64,000 nucleotides of DNA from Thalassobius sp965218685. GTDB lineage: Bacteria; Pseudomonadota; Alphaproteobacteria; Rhodobacterales; Rhodobacteraceae. Both the position numbers and the translations under genes were made by a program. The stretch spans positions 868,001 to 932,000 of the forward strand of contig NZ_OZ244657.1 in NCBI RefSeq assembly GCF_965218685.1, in the 5' to 3' direction. Positions 18,064 through 26,836 of this stretch are shown piece after piece. Within the stretch, counting starts at the first letter, position 1; the number at the start of each line of letters is the position of its first letter. The notes under the pieces were generated by a model. The model was not told where the DNA came from, did no database searches, and saw only the letters and a program-made list of their open reading frames with translations.

Positions 18064-18624
18064 TTAGGCCGGAGTCGACGAAACACCCACCTGCGCCGGA
18101 CGCAGCAAGCGGTCATGCAGCATGAAGCCTTCGGCTGAAACCTGAATGATGTCGCCAGCTTTGGTGCCGGGCACGGGGGCTTCGAACATGGCCTCGTGCA
18201 TCTGCGGGTCGAACTTATCGCCAACTTCGGGCGAGATCAGCTCGATCCCGTGCTTTTTGAACACGCTCAACAATTCGCGCATGGTCAGCTCGACACCCTC
18301 CAGAACAGCACCGATTTGTTCGCGGTGTTCGTCGGTAACGGCGTCCAGAGCACGCTTCATGTTGTCGTAAACCGGCAGCACGTCGCGCGCCAGCTTGGAG
18401 CCGCCATAATTCTCGGCTTCGCGGCGCTGTTTGTCCGACCGCTTGCGCGCGTTTTCGGCATCTGCCAGCGCTCGCATGAACTTGTCTTTATAGTCATCCC
18501 GCTCGGCGCGCAGCTCGTCCAGCTCGATCGCCTCATCGTCCAGCTCTTCGATATCCTCAGCGTATGCTTCGGCTTCGGCGGTTTCGATATCATCCAGAAA
18601 ATCTTCGTTTTTGGGGTCTGCCAT
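18064..18624 (-). CDS. grpE: nucleotide exchange factor GrpE
   Basis: GrpE releases ADP from DnaK in the Hsp70 cycle. The 186-residue protein has an acidic disordered start. A long coiled coil follows (LDELRAERDDYKDKFMRALADAENARKRSDKQRREAENYG). The C-terminal beta domain contains GVELTMRELLSVFKKHGIELISPEVGDKFDPQMHEAM, the GrpE signature. It lies nine bases downstream of hrcA on the same strand, the usual hrcA-grpE pairing. dnaK and dnaJ are not in this window. A hairpin terminator follows. Confidence 0.97.
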   Translation of the reverse strand: MADPKNEDFLDDIETAEAEAYAEDIEELDDEAIELDELRAERDDYKDKFMRALADAENARKRSDKQRREAENYGGSKLARDVLPVYDNMKRALDAVTDEHREQIGAVLEGVELTMRELLSVFKKHGIELISPEVGDKFDPQMHEAMFEAPVPGTKAGDIIQVSAEGFMLHDRLLRPAQVGVSSTPA

Positions 18625-18633
18625 ATTCCACCT

Positions 18634-19698
18634 CTAACTCCGGTCAGACAGCATCCGTCCGACCAGTTGTGCCGTGTAGTCAACGATCGGCACGATTCGT
18701 CCATAGTTCAGGCGCGTGGGGCCAATCACCCCGACCGCACCGATAATTTTTCGATCCGCGTTCATATAAGGAGAAACCACCAAAGAGGAACCCGAAAGTG
18801 AGAAAAGTTTGTTCTCAGAGCCGATAAAAATGCGCACACCCTCGCCCTCTTCGGTCAGCTGAAGGAACTCTTCGATGTCGCGCTTGCGCTCCAGGTCATC
18901 GAACAGGACACGGATACGCTCAAGATCCTCTTCGTTGCCATCCGCATTCAGCAGATTCGAGCGGCCGCGGACAATCAAGCGCTCGTTATTTTCACCCTCG
19001 TTATCCCAAACGGCCAGCCCGCTTTCGACCAGTTGGTGCGCCAGGCCGTCAATCTCTTGCCGGCGGCTATCGATCTCTTTGCGAATTTCGGTTTGCAGGT
19101 CGGAAAGGGTTTTGCCCTCGACAAGCGCATTCAGGAAATTCGCAGCCTCGCGCATCGAGGACGGCGTTTGCCCCGGCGGCGGCGTGAACAGCCGGTTTTC
19201 GACATGACCGTCCGCAAAAACCATCACCACAAGCGCGCGGTCGTGGCCCAGGGAAACAAACTCCAGATGGCGAATCGGTGCCTCATGTTTCGGCGTCAGC
19301 ACGATCGAGGCGCCCTGCGTCACACCAGACAGCGCAGTGGACACCCGATCAAGCAACCCTCCAACGTCCGGAGAGTTGCTCTGCAATGTCTGATCCAGTT
19401 TGTGCCGGTCATCGGTGGCCAGATCGCCGACCTCAAGGAACCCGTCGACAAACATCCGCAACCCGGCCTGCGTCGGAATTCGCCCGGCCGAGATATGCGG
19501 ACTGTTCAACAATCCCAGAAACTCCAGGTCCTGCATCACGTTGCGAATGGTGGCGGCGCTGACCTTTTCGGTCAAGCTGCGCGTCAGCGTCCGCGAGCCG
19601 ACAGGCTCACCGCTGGAAAGATAGCCCTCGACCACTCGGCGAAACACCTCGCGCGAGCGGTCGTTCAACTCTTCCAGGATGTTTTCGCCGTCTGTCAT
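18634..19698 (-). CDS. hrcA: heat-inducible transcription repressor HrcA
   Basis: HrcA represses class I heat-shock genes by binding CIRCE operators. The N-terminal winged helix (LNDRSREVFRRVVEGYLSSGEPVGSRTLTRSL..., TIRNVMQDLEFLGLL) and the C-terminal VVSPYMNADRKIIGAVGVIGPTRLNYGRIVPIVDYTA are diagnostic. I chose ATG at 19698 with GGAAAGG about eight bases upstream, giving 354 residues. A longer frame to 20055 crosses into rph and has no site. No CIRCE inverted repeat was seen near this operon, so its targets (probably groESL) lie elsewhere. Confidence 0.95.
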   Translation of the reverse strand: MTDGENILEELNDRSREVFRRVVEGYLSSGEPVGSRTLTRSLTEKVSAATIRNVMQDLEFLGLLNSPHISAGRIPTQAGLRMFVDGFLEVGDLATDDRHKLDQTLQSNSPDVGGLLDRVSTALSGVTQGASIVLTPKHEAPIRHLEFVSLGHDRALVVMVFADGHVENRLFTPPPGQTPSSMREAANFLNALVEGKTLSDLQTEIRKEIDSRRQEIDGLAHQLVESGLAVWDNEGENNERLIVRGRSNLLNADGNEEDLERIRVLFDDLERKRDIEEFLQLTEEGEGVRIFIGSENKLFSLSGSSLVVSPYMNADRKIIGAVGVIGPTRLNYGRIVPIVDYTAQLVGRMLSDRS

Positions 19699-19720
19699 GT
19701 CAGAAACCTTTCCACATGTC

Positions 19721-19748
19721 ATTAAAGACCCCTGCCCACAAAGGTCAA
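19721..19748 (-). promoter_or_regulatory. candidate sigma-70 promoter for hrcA-grpE
   Basis: On the minus strand TTGACC and TTTAAT are separated by 16 bases. The predicted transcript would start near 19714, leaving a leader of only about 16 bases. Confidence 0.45.
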
Positions 19749-19810
19749 TCGGGCTTGCGCTTTGGGTGCCCGGACAGGTATCCCACAAGGCAACAGAGAA
19801 GGAATTCATC

Positions 19811-20527
19811 ATGCGCCCATCCGGCAGACAGCTTAACGAAATGCGCGCGGTTTCGATTGAAACCGGCGTCACCAAACATGCAGAGGGTTCGTGTATGATC
19901 CGCATGGGCGACACCCACGTTCTGTGCACCGCCACGATTGAGGACCGCGTGCCACCGTTCATCAAAGGCTCGGGTCTGGGCTGGGTGACTGCGGAATACG
20001 GTATGCTGCCCCGCTCCACCACATCGCGGATGCGCCGCGAGGCGACAGCAGGCAAGCAAGGCGGAAGAACCGTTGAAATTCAAAGGCTTATTGGTCGTTC
20101 CCTGCGGGCCGGAGTAGATCGTGTTGCCTTGGGCGAGCGTCAGATCACCGTGGATTGCGATGTGATCCAGGCCGACGGCGGCACCCGCTGTGCTTCGATC
20201 ACTGGGGGCTGGGTTGCGCTGCGTCTTGCCGTAAACAAGCTTATGAAGGCGGGGATCGTTAAATCGAACCCGCTGATCGAACCTGTCGCTGCCGTCTCCT
20301 GCGGGATTTACGCCGGTCAGCCCGTTCTGGATCTGGATTACCCCGAGGACAGCGAGGCCGGTGTTGACGGAAACTTCATCATGCTGGAAAGCGGTCGCCT
20401 GATCGAGGTGCAAATGTCCGCCGAGGGTGCCACTTATTCGCGCGACCAAATGAACCAGTTGATGGATCTGGCCGACAAAGGTGTCGCCGAATTGGTCGCC
20501 GCACAGAAAGCCGCGGTTAATGCGTAA
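19811..20527 (+). CDS. rph: ribonuclease PH
   Basis: RNase PH is a phosphate-dependent 3' exonuclease that trims tRNA precursors. The 238-residue sequence has MRPSGRQLNEMRAVSIETGVTKHAEGS at the start. TAEYGMLPRSTTSRMRRE and DCDVIQADGGTRCASITGGWVAL in the core are the family's phosphate and RNA contact motifs. ATG at 19811 is preceded by GAAGGAATT. The gene overlaps rdgB by eight bases and is the first of rph-rdgB-hemW-DUF454, a run of overlapping genes divergent from hrcA. Nothing is unusual in its length or motifs. Confidence 0.97.
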   Translation: MRPSGRQLNEMRAVSIETGVTKHAEGSCMIRMGDTHVLCTATIEDRVPPFIKGSGLGWVTAEYGMLPRSTTSRMRREATAGKQGGRTVEIQRLIGRSLRAGVDRVALGERQITVDCDVIQADGGTRCASITGGWVALRLAVNKLMKAGIVKSNPLIEPVAAVSCGIYAGQPVLDLDYPEDSEAGVDGNFIMLESGRLIEVQMSAEGATYSRDQMNQLMDLADKGVAELVAAQKAAVNA

Positions 20528-21128
20528 GTTCGACGGCGATCAGCTGGTCCTGGCCAGCCACAACAAAGGCAAGCTGCGAGAAATCGCAGCTTTGCTGGTG
20601 CCGTTCGGGATATCTGTGTCCTCGGCCGCTGATCATGGCTTGGACGAACCCGAGGAAACCGAAGATACTTTTGCAGGTAACGCTCGGATCAAGGCGCATT
20701 ACGCAGCGCAGAAAACCGGCTTGCCCGCACTGTCAGATGACAGCGGAATTTCGGTTGATGCACTGGACGGAGCGCCGGGGGTTTACACCGCTGATTGGGC
20801 TGAAACCCCAAATGGCCGCGACTTCGCTGTGGCGATGGAGAAGACCTGGACGCTGCTTGAGGAAAAGAACGCCCCCTTCCCGCGCACTGCCGCGTTCAAC
20901 TGCACGCTTTGTCTGGCCTGGCCCGATGGCCATGACGAACTTTTTGTCGGCAAAGTAGACGGAAAGGTCACCTGGCCCATGCGTGGCGAAAACGGCTTTG
21001 GCTATGATCCGATCTTTGTCCCGAACGGGTTCGACATCACATTCGGCGAAATGGACCCCGCCAAAAAGCACGAAATGAGCCACCGTGCGGACGCATTCGC
21101 CAAATTGGTGGCGGGTTGCTTTGATTGA
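20520..21128 (+). CDS. rdgB: XTP/dITP diphosphatase (RdgB/HAM1 family)
   Basis: This enzyme hydrolyses non-canonical purine triphosphates such as dITP and XTP, keeping them out of DNA. The 202-residue protein begins MRKFDGDQLVLASHNKGKLREI, where SHNKGK binds the triphosphate. ALSDDSGISVDALDGAPGVYTADWA and GFGYDPIFVP follow, all HAM1 signatures. The ATG at 20520 lies inside the rph gene end; coupling with rph is common in alphaproteobacteria. Its stop region overlaps the hemW start. Confidence 0.96.
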   Translation: MRKFDGDQLVLASHNKGKLREIAALLVPFGISVSSAADHGLDEPEETEDTFAGNARIKAHYAAQKTGLPALSDDSGISVDALDGAPGVYTADWAETPNGRDFAVAMEKTWTLLEEKNAPFPRTAAFNCTLCLAWPDGHDELFVGKVDGKVTWPMRGENGFGYDPIFVPNGFDITFGEMDPAKKHEMSHRADAFAKLVAGCFD

Positions 21129-22278
21129 GGACTGGCAGAACGGCGGCTTTGGAATTTATGTCCATTGGCCGTTCTGTCAGGCAAAGTGCCCCTATTGCGA
21201 TTTCAATAGCCATGTCGCGCGCGAAATCGACCAATCTCGCTGGCTTAGAGCCTATTTGTCCGAGATTGACCGCTATGCCGATCTGTGCGGCGGGCGACCC
21301 CTGACCTCGGTTTTCTTTGGTGGTGGCACGCCCAGCCTGATGGACCCCGAGGTGGTACATGGCATATTGGAACGTATCCGCTCTAATTGGTCGCTATCCA
21401 ACTCTGTTGAAATCACGCTTGAGGCAAACCCCGGCTCTGTCGAGGCGGGCCGTTTTGCCGCTTACGCCCAGGCGGGTGTGAATCGTGTTTCTATGGGAAT
21501 TCAGGCTCTGAATAACCGAGATCTGCAAAGATTGGGGCGCATTCACACCGTAGAAGAGGCCCGCGCCGCCTTTGATATTGCCCGGAAACAGTTCGAACGC
21601 GTTAGCTTTGACCTGATCTATGCCCGCCAGGACCAAACGCTGACGGATTGGCGCGCTGAGTTGACCGAGGCGCTCTCGATGGCAATCGACCACCTGTCTC
21701 TTTATCAGCTAACCATCGAGCAAGGCACGGCCTTTGGCGATCGGTACAATCGCGGCGGACTGAAGGGCCTGCCAGAGGATGATCTGTCCGCCGACATGTA
21801 CGAAGCCACGCAAGACATTTGTGGCGCCGCCGGGATGTTGGCCTATGAGGTCTCTAATCACGCCAAACCAGGCGCAGAGTCCCTGCATAACAGTGTCTAT
21901 TGGCAATATGGGGACTATGTTGGCATCGGTCCAGGCGCCCATGGGCGACTGACTTTGGATGGTCAAAAGCATGCCGCCGAAGCCTATTCAAACCCGACGA
22001 AATGGTTGGGTTTGGCCCCGGAAGGCAAGACCGAGAAAAGCTTCGAGCGTCTTTCGCGTCAAGATCAAGGAAACGAATACCTGATGATGGGTCTTCGGTT
22101 GTCCTCGGGGATCTCTCTTGATCGGCTGAAAAAGATCTCTGGTCGTGGGTTGATCGCCGAAAGACTAAGCTACCTCCAAGATATTGGCATGATTTCCCTG
22201 GACGGGGATAATCTGTCAGTCTCGCCCGATGGAAGAATGGTGTTGAATGCCATTATTCGGGAACTTTTGGTGGAGTAA
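21121..22278 (+). CDS. hemW: radical SAM protein HemW (coproporphyrinogen III oxidase-like)
   Basis: HemW binds haem and a 4Fe-4S cluster and is thought to be a haem chaperone; it was formerly called oxygen-independent coproporphyrinogen oxidase. The radical SAM motif is CQAKCPYC (Cys19, 23, 26 from the chosen start) after GIYVHWPF. FFGGGTPSLMDP and HNSVYWQYGDYVGIGPGAHG follow. I chose TTG at 21121, which overlaps the rdgB stop by eight bases and leaves a short N-terminus as in relatives. A frame start at 21085 lies inside rdgB and seems less likely. The choice of start is uncertain. Confidence 0.9.
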   Translation: MIEDWQNGGFGIYVHWPFCQAKCPYCDFNSHVAREIDQSRWLRAYLSEIDRYADLCGGRPLTSVFFGGGTPSLMDPEVVHGILERIRSNWSLSNSVEITLEANPGSVEAGRFAAYAQAGVNRVSMGIQALNNRDLQRLGRIHTVEEARAAFDIARKQFERVSFDLIYARQDQTLTDWRAELTEALSMAIDHLSLYQLTIEQGTAFGDRYNRGGLKGLPEDDLSADMYEATQDICGAAGMLAYEVSNHAKPGAESLHNSVYWQYGDYVGIGPGAHGRLTLDGQKHAAEAYSNPTKWLGLAPEGKTEKSFERLSRQDQGNEYLMMGLRLSSGISLDRLKKISGRGLIAERLSYLQDIGMISLDGDNLSVSPDGRMVLNAIIRELLVE

Positions 22279-22279
22279 G

Positions 22280-22633
22280 ATGCGGATCATCTGGGCGATT
22301 TTGGGTCTACTTAGCATGGCGATCGGTGTGGTCGGCATTGTTCTTCCGCTTGTCCCCACCGTACCACTAATGATCTTAGCCGCATTCTTTTTCGCAAAAT
22401 CCAGCGAGCGGTTGCACAACTGGTTAATTACCCACCCTCAGTTCGGGCCTTCAATCCAGGACTGGAACGAGCATGGCGCAATCCACCCCAAGGGAAAGCG
22501 GATCGCGACACTCTCGATTGTGATCGTGTTTCTGATTTCGGTTCTGCTGGGGCTGCGCCCCATGATCCTTATCATTCAGGGCGTAACCCTGACGGCGGTT
22601 CTGATATTTATCTGGACTCGCCCAAATTCATGA
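22280..22633 (+). CDS. DUF454 (YbaN-like) inner-membrane protein
   Basis: This small 117-residue protein has three hydrophobic helices: IIWAILGLLSMAIGVVGIVLPLVPTVPLMILAAFFFAKSS at the start and a pair near the C-terminus. The motif LPLVPTVPLMILAAFFFAKSSERLHNWL is the DUF454 signature; the function is unknown. The ATG at 22280 lies one base after the hemW stop with GGTGGAG upstream, so it is the last gene of the rph operon. Its stop overlaps the convergent parB stop (TCATGA). Confidence 0.85.
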   Translation: MRIIWAILGLLSMAIGVVGIVLPLVPTVPLMILAAFFFAKSSERLHNWLITHPQFGPSIQDWNEHGAIHPKGKRIATLSIVIVFLISVLLGLRPMILIIQGVTLTAVLIFIWTRPNS

Positions 22634-23530
22634 CGACAACAGGCGGCAAACCTCGTCCAACTGATCGAGATTGTTATAGCTGATCGTTACCTTACCTGAT
22701 TCCTGACCCGATTCATGATCGATCGCGACCTTCATGCCAAGGTTGGCGGACAGGTCACCCTCAAGCGCGCGCGTATCAGCGTCCTTCTCTTGTCGCGAGG
22801 GTTTAGGCGCTTTAGAGCCTTTTTGTTCGCTTTCTGGCGCCCCTTTTGCAAGACGCTCGGTCTCGCGGACAGACAGGTTTCCCTGGATAACTCGACGTGC
22901 AAGCGCCACCGGGTCCGTAGCCGTAATCATGGCCCGCGCATGCCCAGCCGAAAGCTTGCCTTCGCGGACAAATTCTTGTACTTCGTCCGGCAAGGACAGC
23001 AAGCGCACAAGGTTTGCAATGTAGCTGCGGCTTTTGCCAAGCACCTCGGACAGCTTTTCTTGCGTGTGCCCGAATTTATCCATCAACTGGCGATATCCCG
23101 CGGCCTCTTCAACGGCATTCAGGTCAGCGCGCTGGATGTTCTCGATAATTGCGATTTCAAGAACCTCTGTGTCATCGAATTCGCGCACCAAAACCGGTAT
23201 GGAGTGCAGCTGCGCCATCTGTGCCGCACGCCAACGGCGTTCGCCGGCGACGATTTCGTACTCGCCGTCATGATCCGGTCGGTTACGGACGATCAGGGGC
23301 TGAATGATGCCCTTTTCCTTGATCGAGGCAGACAGTTCCTCCAGCTGATCGGGCGTGAAGGTCCGGCGCGGCTGGTCTGGGTTGGGGTGGATCTTCTCGA
23401 TCGGCACCATCATGTCCGGCCGTCGCGAGCCATCACCTTGTTGGTTCTGAGGCTCAGTCGGAGTGACATCCGCCATCAATGCGGACAAACCCCGGCCCAA
23501 CCCACGGGTTTTCGTACGTTTATCGCTCAT
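22628..23530 (-). CDS. parB: chromosome-partitioning protein ParB
   Basis: ParB is a CTP-dependent clamp that loads at parS and spreads, driving origin segregation with ParA. The 300-residue protein has an N-terminal GLGRGLSALMAD box, then IHPNPDQPRRTFTPDQLEELSASI and the CTP-binding VAGERRWRAAQMA. The helix-turn-helix region DKFGHTQEKLSEVLGKSRSYIANLVRLL and a C-terminal dimerisation region follow. It is 18 bases downstream of parA. Two perfect parS sites lie within 4 kb upstream in the same block, as expected for the origin-proximal system. Confidence 0.97.
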   Translation of the reverse strand: MSDKRTKTRGLGRGLSALMADVTPTEPQNQQGDGSRRPDMMVPIEKIHPNPDQPRRTFTPDQLEELSASIKEKGIIQPLIVRNRPDHDGEYEIVAGERRWRAAQMAQLHSIPVLVREFDDTEVLEIAIIENIQRADLNAVEEAAGYRQLMDKFGHTQEKLSEVLGKSRSYIANLVRLLSLPDEVQEFVREGKLSAGHARAMITATDPVALARRVIQGNLSVRETERLAKGAPESEQKGSKAPKPSRQEKDADTRALEGDLSANLGMKVAIDHESGQESGKVTISYNNLDQLDEVCRLLSS

Positions 23531-23548
23531 TTTTGCCTCCTGTTATTC

Positions 23549-24358
23549 TTATGCGGCGACGCGAACTTTCTTGGACATCAGCTCTCTTGCTAGCTGGCCA
23601 TAGGCCTGGGCGCCCTTGGAATTCGGGTCATATTCGGTGACAGGCATCGCATAGGACGGTGCCTCGCTAACGCGGACGTTTCGGGGGATCATCGTTTCGA
23701 ACACCAAATCACCCAGGTTTTCACGAGCGTCGTCTTCGACTTGCTGGGACAAGTTGTTGCGTGAGTCATACATGGTCAACACAACACCTTCGATCCGCAG
23801 GTTCGGATTTGCCGTTTGGCGAACCTCTCGAATGGTCAGCATCAGCTGCGAAAGCCCCTCGAGTGCGAAGAATTCAGACTGCAGCGGCACCAGCACGGAA
23901 TGCGCGGCGACCATAGCGTTAACAGTCAGCAAATTCAGCGACGGCGGGCAATCAATCAGGATGTAATCATAGGCGAACGCATCCATCGCATGCTGCCGAA
24001 GTGCGTCATGAAGCAAGAAGCTGCGTTTTTCATTTGAAATCAGCTCGATATCTGCCGAGGACAAATCCACCGTCGCCGGGATAATATTCAGACCGTCAAG
24101 CTCGGTGGGCTTAATGACATCCTCAAGCGGAGCATCGTCTAAAAGCAGCTCGTAGGTCGTGAATTCGCGATCTTCGGGCTCAACCCCCAGCCCCGTCGAC
24201 GCATTTCCCTGAGGGTCCAGGTCCACGATCAGAACATGGCATCCTTCTTCGACAAGCGCGGCGCCTAGGTTTATCGTCGTCGTGGTTTTGCCTACCCCGC
24301 CCTTTTGGTTAGCGACAGCAATGATCTTGGGATCAGCCAAACGGGTTGGGTCAGACAC
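23549..24358 (-). CDS. parA: chromosome-partitioning ATPase ParA
   Basis: ParA is a Walker-type ATPase that moves ParB-parS complexes along the nucleoid. The deviant Walker A motif NQKGGVGKTTTTINLGAAL is near the N-terminus. LIVDLDPQGNASTGLG and YILIDCPPSLNLLTVNAM follow. The 269-residue length is typical of the chromosomal type Ib. The start overlaps the end of rsmG by eight bases. The rho-mnmE-mnmG-rsmG-parA-parB order is the conserved alphaproteobacterial origin block. Confidence 0.97.
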   Translation of the reverse strand: MSDPTRLADPKIIAVANQKGGVGKTTTTINLGAALVEEGCHVLIVDLDPQGNASTGLGVEPEDREFTTYELLLDDAPLEDVIKPTELDGLNIIPATVDLSSADIELISNEKRSFLLHDALRQHAMDAFAYDYILIDCPPSLNLLTVNAMVAAHSVLVPLQSEFFALEGLSQLMLTIREVRQTANPNLRIEGVVLTMYDSRNNLSQQVEDDARENLGDLVFETMIPRNVRVSEAPSYAMPVTEYDPNSKGAQAYGQLARELMSKKVRVAA

Positions 24359-24959
24359 GGGAAATACCTCCGATTCTCAGAATGACGGCTCCTGATTCCG
24401 TTTCACTTTTAATCGGGTCGCAGTCGAAAAACCACGACTTGCGCGCCTCTTGAACTTCTTTTTCCCAGTTGACACCTTTCGGCAGCAACGCAGTGCCCGA
24501 TTCTTGAAGGTGCCGCTTGGAAAATCCCAGTAGTGTGGTCAAATCTGCCAAAGCCCGCGCCGAAAGAACGTCTGCGCCTGCCGGTTTGGCGCTCTCGATC
24601 CTATCGGTGATCACTGTTGCGTTGATGCCGGTCTCTCGGGCCACGGTTCGCAAAAATACCGATTTTCGAGCGTCAGATTCGATCAAGGTAAATTCAGCAT
24701 CCGGAGATTTTTCCGCTGCGATTATCGCGCAAACCATGCCGGGAAAGCCTCCGCCACTGCCCAGATCAACCCAATGCCTGAAATTCTTGGGCGCCTGCGC
24801 GTAAACCTGTGCCGAATCTACGAAATGCCGCGTCCAGACGTCAGTCAGCGTTGCCTTAGAAACCAAATTTATCTTTGGATTCCATTTTTTCAGAAGCCCC
24901 GCGTAGACCTCCAACCGATCCATTGTTTCACGTGAAACATCAAAAGAAAGCTTGGTCAC
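24351..24959 (-). CDS. rsmG: 16S rRNA (guanine527-N7) methyltransferase RsmG
   Basis: RsmG methylates G527 of 16S rRNA using SAM; loss gives low-level streptomycin resistance in several bacteria. The SAM-binding motif is WVDLGSGGGFPGMVCAI; GLLKKWNPKINLVSKATL precedes it. The 202-residue length is normal. The N-terminal codons for DVSRETM contain a full parS site, so this peptide sequence is set by DNA as much as by protein need. The start overlaps the mnmG stop (ATGA). Confidence 0.96.
   Translation of the reverse strand: MTKLSFDVSRETMDRLEVYAGLLKKWNPKINLVSKATLTDVWTRHFVDSAQVYAQAPKNFRHWVDLGSGGGFPGMVCAIIAAEKSPDAEFTLIESDARKSVFLRTVARETGINATVITDRIESAKPAGADVLSARALADLTTLLGFSKRHLQESGTALLPKGVNWEKEVQEARKSWFFDCDPIKSETESGAVILRIGGISRV
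24924..24939. promoter_or_regulatory. parS centromere site 2 (inside rsmG)
   Basis: TGTTTCACGTGAAACA is a perfect 16-base palindrome identical to the alphaproteobacterial parS consensus bound by ParB. It lies in the 5' coding part of rsmG, about 0.6 kb upstream of parA. Confidence 0.93.
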
Positions 24960-26833
24960 GCCGAACGGTTCCGTTTTTCTTGTTTAATTTTCGCCAAAAG
25001 CAGGGTTAATGCCGCCGGGGTCATACCTTCTACGCGACCCGCCTGAGCTAAGTTCCCGGGTCGCGCGGCTATCAGCTTCTTCTTCAGCTCATTCGATAGA
25101 CCATCCAGGCTGTCATAAGCGAAATCTTCGGGGATCAGCTGCTCCTCGTCACGCTTCATCGCTTCGACGTCACGCTGCTGTCGTTCGATATAGTTCGCGT
25201 ATAGAGCATCCTTTGACAGCTGGCTTGCAATTTCGGGGTCAATATCCACCAACGATGAATCCAGGCGCGCGATCGTTTCAAAATCAACGTCGGGGAAAGA
25301 TAGCAGTTGAAACAAAGATCGGCGGGCGCCGTCTTGGTTCACCGACATTCCAATCTGCTTCAGCTCGCGCGGCGTAAAGGTTTGCGAGGTCAGGCGGGTT
25401 AACGCGTCCTCCATTTTGTCCATTTTTTCCAGGAACTGGCGCTTCCGCTCCTCGCCGACACATCCGATCTCGATCCCTTTAGGGGTCAGCCTTTGATCTG
25501 CATTATCCGCACGCAATGACAGTCGGAATTCGGCGCGCGAGGTGAACATGCGATAGGGCTCGGAAACGCCGCGCGTAGTCAAATCGTCGATCATAACGCC
25601 GATATAGCTGTCACGACGGCTGAACAACACAGGATCTTGATCCAAAGCATCGGCGGCGGCATTCAAACCAGCGACCATACCTTGCGCAGCCGCCTCTTCG
25701 TATCCAGTGGTGCCGTTGATCTGGCCAGCCAAATAAAGACCGGGCACAGACTTAACTGAAAGACGGTCATCCAGCGCACGCGGATCTACGTAGTCATACT
25801 CGATCGCATAGCCTGGCTGAAGAATAACGGCCTCTTCCAAACCATAAATCGAGCGCACATAGTCGTGTTGCACGTCTTCCGGCAATGACGTCGAAATCCC
25901 GTTGGGATAAACGGTGTGATCATCCAAACCTTCGGGCTCAAGGAATATCTGATGGGAGGTTTTGTCCGCGAAACGAACAATTTTATCCTCGATCGAGGGG
26001 CAGTATCGCGGCCCTACCCCCTCGATATGGCCACCATACATGGCTGATCGGTCCAAATTTTTCCGGATCAGGTCGTGCGTTCTTTCGTTGGTATGCGTGA
26101 TTCCGCACGAAATTTGCCGAACGCTCGGGCCCTTGGAGAGGAACGAGAACATCACCGGATCGTCATCGCCCGGCTGTTTCTCTAACAAATCCCACTTGAT
26201 CGTACGGCCATCCAGTCGCGGCGGCGTACCAGTTTTCAAGCGTCCCAAAGGCAAACCAAACGAATCCATTTTCTCGGCCAGGCGCACCGAGGGGCGATCT
26301 CCCATCCGGCCGCCGGGGCGTGAAACATCCCCGATATGGATCACTCCGCGCAGAAATGTCCCAGTTGTCAGAACGACATTTCGGGCCTTCAGCTCACTAC
26401 CATCCTCAAGCACAACGCCGCTGACGCGTCCTTTTTGCATAAGAAGGTCGGTCGCTTCGCCCTCTACTATTTCCAGATTCGGTTGATCTTCAATCTCTCG
26501 AAGCATTGCCTGCCGGTAAAGTTTTCGATCCGATTGTGTCCGAGGGCCCTGAACGGCGGGCCCCTTGCGGCGATTCAGGAGCCTAAACTGAATGCCCGAG
26601 ACATCCGCAACACGCCCCATGACACCATCCATAGCGTCAACTTCGCGAACTAGATGGCCCTTGCCAAGTCCGCCGATTGCAGGGTTACAGGACATAACGC
26701 CGATCCCGTCACGGGTCAGCGTCACCAGCGCCGTACGCGCACCCATCCGCGCTGAGGCATGCGCCGCATCGCTTCCGGCGTGACCACCGCCGATCACAAC
26801 AACATCGAAGTCGAATTGTTTCACGTGAAACAC
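24956..26833 (-). CDS. mnmG: tRNA uridine-5-carboxymethylaminomethyl modification enzyme MnmG (GidA)
   Basis: MnmG, with MnmE, installs the cmnm5 group on wobble U34 of several tRNAs using FAD, NADH and methylene-tetrahydrofolate. The FAD-binding GGGHAGSDAAHASARMGA lies at the N-terminus. CNPAIGGLGKGHLVREVDAMDG, RRKGPAVQGPRTQSDRKLYR and PGLYLAGQINGTTGYEEAAAQG follow. The 625-residue length is standard. It starts with GTG at 26833, inside a parS palindrome, so the first codons read MFHVKQ. It is three bases from mnmE. Confidence 0.97.
   Translation of the reverse strand: MFHVKQFDFDVVVIGGGHAGSDAAHASARMGARTALVTLTRDGIGVMSCNPAIGGLGKGHLVREVDAMDGVMGRVADVSGIQFRLLNRRKGPAVQGPRTQSDRKLYRQAMLREIEDQPNLEIVEGEATDLLMQKGRVSGVVLEDGSELKARNVVLTTGTFLRGVIHIGDVSRPGGRMGDRPSVRLAEKMDSFGLPLGRLKTGTPPRLDGRTIKWDLLEKQPGDDDPVMFSFLSKGPSVRQISCGITHTNERTHDLIRKNLDRSAMYGGHIEGVGPRYCPSIEDKIVRFADKTSHQIFLEPEGLDDHTVYPNGISTSLPEDVQHDYVRSIYGLEEAVILQPGYAIEYDYVDPRALDDRLSVKSVPGLYLAGQINGTTGYEEAAAQGMVAGLNAAADALDQDPVLFSRRDSYIGVMIDDLTTRGVSEPYRMFTSRAEFRLSLRADNADQRLTPKGIEIGCVGEERKRQFLEKMDKMEDALTRLTSQTFTPRELKQIGMSVNQDGARRSLFQLLSFPDVDFETIARLDSSLVDIDPEIASQLSKDALYANYIERQQRDVEAMKRDEEQLIPEDFAYDSLDGLSNELKKKLIAARPGNLAQAGRVEGMTPAALTLLLAKIKQEKRNRSA
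26817..26832. promoter_or_regulatory. parS centromere site 1 (at the mnmG start)
   Basis: TGTTTCACGTGAAACA is a second perfect parS palindrome, identical to the one at 24924-24939 and 1.9 kb away. It overlaps the mnmG start codon region, so ParB loading could affect mnmG expression. Confidence 0.93.
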
Positions 26834-26836
26834 TCC

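Noticed and set aside
18634..19810. CIRCE operator near hrcA-grpE
   Set aside because: No TTAGCACTC-N9-GAGTGCTAA or near match was seen on either strand.
19698..20055. N-terminal extension of HrcA upstream of 19698
   Set aside because: It crosses the divergent rph gene, lacks a ribosome site, and the extra residues do not resemble any HrcA start.
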